DNA of 9,578 nucleotides from Burkholderiales bacterium (lineage in GTDB: Bacteria; Pseudomonadota; Gammaproteobacteria; Burkholderiales; SG8-39): NCBI GenBank assembly GCA_029266935.1, contig JAQSVY010000044.1, positions 1 through 9,578 on the forward strand, in the 5' to 3' direction. Shown here in pieces: positions 6,286-9,578 of this stretch (position 1 is its first letter; each line of letters opens with the position of its first letter). The notes under the pieces are model-generated. The model did no database searches. It was not told the DNA's origin and worked only from the letters and a program-made list of their open reading frames with translations. Position numbers and translations under genes: made by a program.

Positions 6286-7502
6286 AGCTGAACGACCTCG
6301 AAAAGAACATGCTCGGCGGCGAGCTCGGCGCCGCGGTCAAGGCGGCCATCGAGCACCAGGTAAAGGTGGGCGAGTTCTTCGGCGCCGAGGACTTCGTGCC
6401 GGTTACCCAGGCGCACATCATGGCCGACACCGAGAGCCTGGGCGAGGCCGGCGTCGCATGGCTCGAGTCCCTGGCGCGGAACAGGGGCCAGGTGCGCGTG
6501 CCGACCATCACGGATCCCCGCGGCACGGATTTCACGAAAGTTTGGGTCTTGAAACATCCGGGCTGGATCGTCGAGCTGGAGCGCCGCGCGATCGAGGCTT
6601 TCAAGAAGCTCGGCGTGCTGATGACCGACACCTGCATCAATTACCAGACCGTCCAGGCGCCGGCGCGCGGCGAGAGCGTCGCCTTCGGCGACACCGGGGT
6701 GGTGATCTACGCCAACGCGGTGTGCGGCGCGCGCTCGAACTACGAGGGCGGGCCTTCTGCGGTGGCGGCGGGCCTCACTGGGCGAGCGCCGCGCTACGGC
6801 TTTCACCTGGACGAGTGCCGCCGTGCGACGCTCCGAATCAAGATTTCTTTTGAACCTAAGACATTGAACGAGTGGGGCGCGCTTGGCGGCCTGATCGGCC
6901 GCCTCGCCGGGAACTACTGGGCGGTGCCGTACATCGAGGGCCTGACCGCCGCGCCCGGCTCCGATGCGCTCAAGCACTTCGGCGCGGCGATGGCGAGCTT
7001 CGGCTCGATCGCGCTCTACCACCTGGCCGGCATCACGCCCGAGGCGGCGGAATCAGGAGGTTCGGAACTGAAGATCTCCCACCAGGTGAGCGAGGCCGAC
7101 GTAAAAGCACTGCAGTCGGCCTATGCCGGCGAAGCAGAGATCGACGTGGTGGTGTTCTCCGCGCCGCAGCTCTCGCTCTACGAGCTGCGCAGCCTCGCCG
7201 CGCTGTGCGACGGGCGGCGCTTCACGAAGCCGCTGCTCGCGGTGACGAGCCCGCAGGTGAAGCCCGATGCGGATCGGTTTGGATTGACGAAAATCATCGA
7301 GGAAGCAGGAGGCCATGTGCTCACCGGCATGTGCTTCTACCAGTCCTATGCGCGCGAGATCGCCGAGGCGAACGGCTGGAAGCGCCTCGCCACCAACAGC
7401 GTGAAGCTCGTCAACATCCTCGGCGGCTACGGCTACGTGCCGCTGCTCGCGACGATGGAGAGGTGTGTCGAAGCGGCCGAGAAGGGAAGGCTGCCGAAAT
7501 GA
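6282..7502 (+). CDS. Aconitase X (AcnX) catalytic/large subunit, DUF521 family
   Basis: This 406-residue protein is the large subunit of AcnX, an iron-sulfur hydro-lyase of the aconitase superfamily. Support comes from the start [14 protein letters not shown], the [14 protein letters not shown] segment, DTCINYQ with C118, the [15 protein letters not shown] segment (C148), and a C-terminal block with GMCFYQ (C351), [11 protein letters not shown] and ERCVEAA (C395) that lines up with the TDTC, TNSAK and EECV blocks I recall from the family. C118 and C351 are the best candidate cluster ligands; a third ligand is not certain. The GTG at 6282 sits in a GTGA overlap with the regulator and has a weak AGGCGG upstream. 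Length is that of a two-subunit AcnX. Characterised relatives dehydrate cis-3-hydroxy-L-proline in bacteria or mevalonate 5-phosphate in archaea. Neighbours here do not point clearly to either, so only the general dehydratase role is claimed. Confidence 0.9.
   Translation: MKLNDLEKNMLGGELGAAVKAAIEHQVKVGEFFGAEDFVPVTQAHIMADTESLGEAGVAWLESLARNRGQVRVPTITDPRGTDFTKVWVLKHPGWIVELERRAIEAFKKLGVLMTDTCINYQTVQAPARGESVAFGDTGVVIYANAVCGARSNYEGGPSAVAAGLTGRAPRYGFHLDECRRATLRIKISFEPKTLNEWGALGGLIGRLAGNYWAVPYIEGLTAAPGSDALKHFGAAMASFGSIALYHLAGITPEAAESGGSELKISHQVSEADVKALQSAYAGEAEIDVVVFSAPQLSLYELRSLAALCDGRRFTKPLLAVTSPQVKPDADRFGLTKIIEEAGGHVLTGMCFYQSYAREIAEANGWKRLATNSVKLVNILGGYGYVPLLATMERCVEAAEKGRLPK
7481..7490 (+). promoter_or_regulatory. 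Ribosome binding site of the AcnX small-subunit gene
   Basis: GAAGGGAAGG lies 8 nt before the ATG at 7499, inside the end of the large-subunit gene. It supports that start and independent ribosome loading, which would help balance the two subunits. Confidence 0.6.
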
Positions 7503-7897
7503 TCTTTACCGCTCGACACGCGATGGGCAGCCTCGTGAAAGGGGAGGCCCTCGTGGCGCACGACGGCTTTTCGGCGCGCTACGACCTCGACCGCATCAAG
7601 GGCGTCTTCTCGCGTCCCGCGCACAAGCTCGCGGGGCAATCCTACGTGGGCAAGGTGCTGGTGCTCGATACCGCCAAGGGCGGCGTGGCGACGGCCTGGA
7701 TGCTGCACGAGATGGCATCGCGCGGCATCGTGCCGCTCGCGCTGGTGCTGAACAGCGTCAACCCGATCCTCGTGCAAGGTGCCGCCTTCGGCAACGTGAC
7801 GCTGCTGGTCGGCTTCGACGCCGACATCACCGCCCGGGTGCCGCACGGCGCCACGGTCGAGATCGATCCCGCCAAGCGCACCCTGCGTGTGCTGTGA
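7499..7897 (+). CDS. Aconitase X small subunit (DUF126 swivel domain)
   Basis: This 132-residue protein is the swivel-domain subunit that closes the AcnX active site over the large subunit. Family features are the opening [17 protein letters not shown], then [23 protein letters not shown], the A-K-G-G-V-A-T loop (59-65), the helix [19 protein letters not shown], the [13 protein letters not shown] segment and a final [12 protein letters not shown] strand. Length is normal for a separate small subunit. In members I know, the loop after Lys-Gly contains serine (KGS followed by T or S), proposed as a catalytic residue. Here the equivalent residue is G62, with no serine in the loop; the nearest hydroxyl is T65. 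This could mark a divergent subfamily with a different substrate or mechanism. The ATG at 7499 overlaps the large-subunit stop (ATGA), so equal production of both subunits is likely. Confidence 0.88.
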   Translation: MIFTARHAMGSLVKGEALVAHDGFSARYDLDRIKGVFSRPAHKLAGQSYVGKVLVLDTAKGGVATAWMLHEMASRGIVPLALVLNSVNPILVQGAAFGNVTLLVGFDADITARVPHGATVEIDPAKRTLRVL

Positions 7898-9438
7898 GCA
7901 AGAATGCATTCGACTATGTCGTCGTCGGTGCGGGCACGGCCGGTTGCGTCATGGCGAATCGCCTGACCGAGGACGGCAAGCGCTCCGTGCTGTTGCTCGA
8001 GGCGGGGCCGCCGGACACCAATCCGTGGATTCACGTGCCAATCGGCTACGGCAAGACGATGCACCACGCGGTGCTCAACTGGGGCTTCTGGACCGAAGCC
8101 GATCCGAACATGAACGGCCGGCGCATCTACTGGCCGCGCGGGCGCACGCTCGGCGGCTCGAGCGCGGTGAACGGTCTCATCCAGATCCGCGGGCAGCCCG
8201 AGGACTTCGACGCCTGGGAAGCCGCGGGCGCCAGCGGCTGGAACGCGCGCCAGGTCGAGCCCTATTTTCAGAGATCCCTCGGGATGGTGAGCGTGACCCG
8301 GATCGCCGATCGCAGCGAGCTCGTCGATGCCTTCATCCGCGGCTGCGGCGACCTCGGCATCCCCGCGAACGACGACTTCAACGGCGCGCGGCAGGAAGGC
8401 GCGGGCTACCTCCACCTCACCACGCGCAACGGCCGGCGCTGCTCCGCGGCGACCGCCTATCTCAAGCCGGCGCGCGGTCGTCCCAACCTCACCGTCAGGA
8501 CCGGGACGCACGTGTCGCGGATCCTTTTCGAGGGCAAGCGCGCGGTCGGGGTGCAATACGGCAGCGAAAAGATGCTCGCCGGCGAGGTCATCCTCAGCGC
8601 CGGCGCCATCCAGAGCCCGCAGCTCCTGCAGCTTTCAGGCATCGGGCCGGCCAGGCTGCTTTCCTCGCTGGGGATACCGGTGGTCGCGGACCTGCCCGGG
8701 GTCGGCGAGAACCTACAGGATCACCTCGCGCTGCGCCTTATCTACAAGTGCACGAAGCCGATCACCACCAACGACGCACTGCGCAACGTCTGGGCCAAGG
8801 GTCTTACCGGGCTGAAGTACGTGCTTTCCCGCCGCGGCCCGATGGCGATCGGCGTCATGAGCGCCGGCATGATCACGCGCGTGCTGCCCGACGCGAAGAC
8901 GCCCGACATCCAGTTCTTCCTCAGCACCGTCAGCGCCGAGGAGCGCGGCGCGGAGCCGCACCCGTTCTCCGCCTTCACGCTGGTGTATTACCCGATGCGC
9001 CCCGAGAGCCGCGGCTGGGTGCGCATCCGCTCGCGCGAAGCGCTCCAGGCGCCGACGATCCAGCCGAACTACCTCGCCACCGAGTACGACCGGCGCATCA
9101 TGATCGAAGGGGCGAAGCTCGTCCGTCGCCTGGTCGGCACGCCTTCGCTCGCGCCCTACGTGCTCGAGGAGTACAAGCCCGGGCGCGCGGTGGCGAGCAA
9201 CGCGCAGATCCTGGAGGCGATCCGCAATACCGGCTCCTCGGGCTACCACCCGGTGGGCACCTGCCGCATGGGAATCGATGCGGACGCCGTCGTCGATCCG
9301 CGTCTGCGCGTGCGCGGCGTGGAAGGCCTGCGGGTCGTCGACGCATCGGTGATGCCGCTCCTCGTCTCGGGCAACACCAACGCCGCGACCTTCATGATCG
9401 CGGAGAAGGCGGCAGACCTTATTCGCCAGGCTTGCTGA
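7894..9438 (+). CDS. FAD-dependent GMC-family oxidoreductase (choline dehydrogenase-like)
   Basis: This 514-residue flavoenzyme oxidises an alcohol group to a carbonyl. The N-terminal Rossmann motif is GAGTAG (12-17), with E36 of LLLEAG binding the ADP ribose. GMC signature 1 is [12 protein letters not shown] (83-94) and signature 2 is [15 protein letters not shown] (237-251). The catalytic histidine is probably H452 in [11 protein letters not shown], and its partner lies in SGNTNA (N494 or N496). No signal peptide is seen, so the enzyme is probably cytoplasmic or peripherally membrane-associated. Closest by feel are choline and polyethylene-glycol or aryl-alcohol dehydrogenases, but GMC substrate cannot be called from sequence. 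The GTG at 7894 sits in a GTGA overlap with no Shine-Dalgarno sequence, implying strict coupling. It is preferred because the family N-terminus ([12 protein letters not shown]) starts right after it. It is the last gene of the operon, and its end overlaps a convergent gene. Confidence 0.93.
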   Translation: MSKNAFDYVVVGAGTAGCVMANRLTEDGKRSVLLLEAGPPDTNPWIHVPIGYGKTMHHAVLNWGFWTEADPNMNGRRIYWPRGRTLGGSSAVNGLIQIRGQPEDFDAWEAAGASGWNARQVEPYFQRSLGMVSVTRIADRSELVDAFIRGCGDLGIPANDDFNGARQEGAGYLHLTTRNGRRCSAATAYLKPARGRPNLTVRTGTHVSRILFEGKRAVGVQYGSEKMLAGEVILSAGAIQSPQLLQLSGIGPARLLSSLGIPVVADLPGVGENLQDHLALRLIYKCTKPITTNDALRNVWAKGLTGLKYVLSRRGPMAIGVMSAGMITRVLPDAKTPDIQFFLSTVSAEERGAEPHPFSAFTLVYYPMRPESRGWVRIRSREALQAPTIQPNYLATEYDRRIMIEGAKLVRRLVGTPSLAPYVLEEYKPGRAVASNAQILEAIRNTGSSGYHPVGTCRMGIDADAVVDPRLRVRGVEGLRVVDASVMPLLVSGNTNAATFMIAEKAADLIRQAC

Positions 9439-9577
9439 AATCGAGGTTTTCTCCGGAACCCGCTTGCCCGCCGAGAAGCCGCTCCAAGTCGCGCACCACG
9501 CCGGCGGTATCGGGCACCTGGCGGCTGAGCGTGGCGAGCAGCACGCGCACCGGCAGGTCGGTGAGCGTCGGGTCGGG
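9419..9577 (-). CDS. C-terminal end of an unidentified convergent gene (partial)
   Basis: On the minus strand an open frame enters from the right edge and stops at TAA (9421-9419), giving 52 residues that begin [18 protein letters not shown] and end NLDFSKPGE. Third-codon positions in this frame are almost all G or C, unlike the two other minus frames, which supports real coding. [10 protein letters not shown] segment looks helical. I do not recognise the family. Its stop lies inside the oxidoreductase gene, so the two convergent genes overlap by 20 bp and no separate terminator fits between them. The start is outside the window. Confidence 0.55.
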   Translation of the reverse strand, partial: PDPTLTDLPVRVLLATLSRQVPDTAGVVRDLERLLGGQAGSGENLDFSKPGE

Positions 9578-9578
9578 A

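Noticed and set aside
7054..7075. An internal AGGAGG motif near 7056 in the AcnX large-subunit gene
   Set aside because: No ATG or GTG at suitable spacing follows in the gene's frame; the surrounding protein sequence is continuous with the family.
7306..7404. AGGAGG followed by ATG (7315) inside the AcnX large-subunit gene as a possible nested start
   Set aside because: The frame is different from the gene, runs only about 33 codons to a TGA, has no recognisable product, and the spacing is too short for a good ribosome binding site.
1..9578. CRISPR array, tRNA, insertion sequence or integrase
   Set aside because: No regularly spaced direct repeats, no tRNA-like cloverleaf, no transposase-like frame and no terminal inverted repeats were seen by eye.

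Overview
This 9.6 kb window comes from a high-GC bacterial chromosome with strong GC3 bias and almost no intergenic DNA. Codon use, the leaderless TAGAAT-type promoter and the protein families suggest a proteobacterium, most likely a betaproteobacterium (Burkholderiales-like). No rRNA or marker gene is present, so this is an inference. No tRNA, rRNA, CRISPR array, insertion sequence, prophage or integrase is seen.

Layout. (1) Bases 1-771, minus strand: the N-terminal 257 residues of a PLP-dependent serine/threonine dehydratase-type enzyme, cut by the window edge. (2) Bases 772-794: a 23-bp divergent intergenic region with two overlapping, nearly symmetric -10 boxes. (3) Bases 795-1397, plus strand: an enoyl-CoA hydratase/isomerase-family reading frame that has lost about 90 central residues and probably its original stop codon; probably a pseudogene. 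(4) Bases 1318-1393: a regulatory region with an 18-bp inverted repeat, an AT-rich island and a strong Shine-Dalgarno sequence. (5) Bases 1394-9438, plus strand: eight genes in which every stop codon overlaps the next start codon by 1 or 4 nt. They are a Tat-like exported solute-binding protein, two MalF/MalG-type permeases, a MalK/UgpC-type ATPase, a GntR/HutC regulator, the large and small subunits of an aconitase X (AcnX) enzyme, and an FAD-dependent GMC oxidoreductase. (6) Bases 9419-9577, minus strand: the last 52 codons of an unidentified convergent gene whose end overlaps the oxidoreductase.

How the genes fit together. The eight genes read as one self-regulated catabolic unit. A carbohydrate-type (CUT1) importer brings in a small polar solute and a UTRA-domain GntR protein senses it or a product. 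The two-subunit AcnX would remove water from a hydroxy acid, and the GMC enzyme would oxidise an alcohol. Characterised bacterial AcnX enzymes dehydrate cis-3-hydroxy-L-proline, but the usual partner of that pathway (a pyrroline-2-carboxylate reductase) is absent here and the importer is sugar-like. The small AcnX subunit also lacks the Gly-Ser motif I expect for the catalytic serine. The substrate is therefore open, and this operon is the best candidate for an undescribed pathway in the window.
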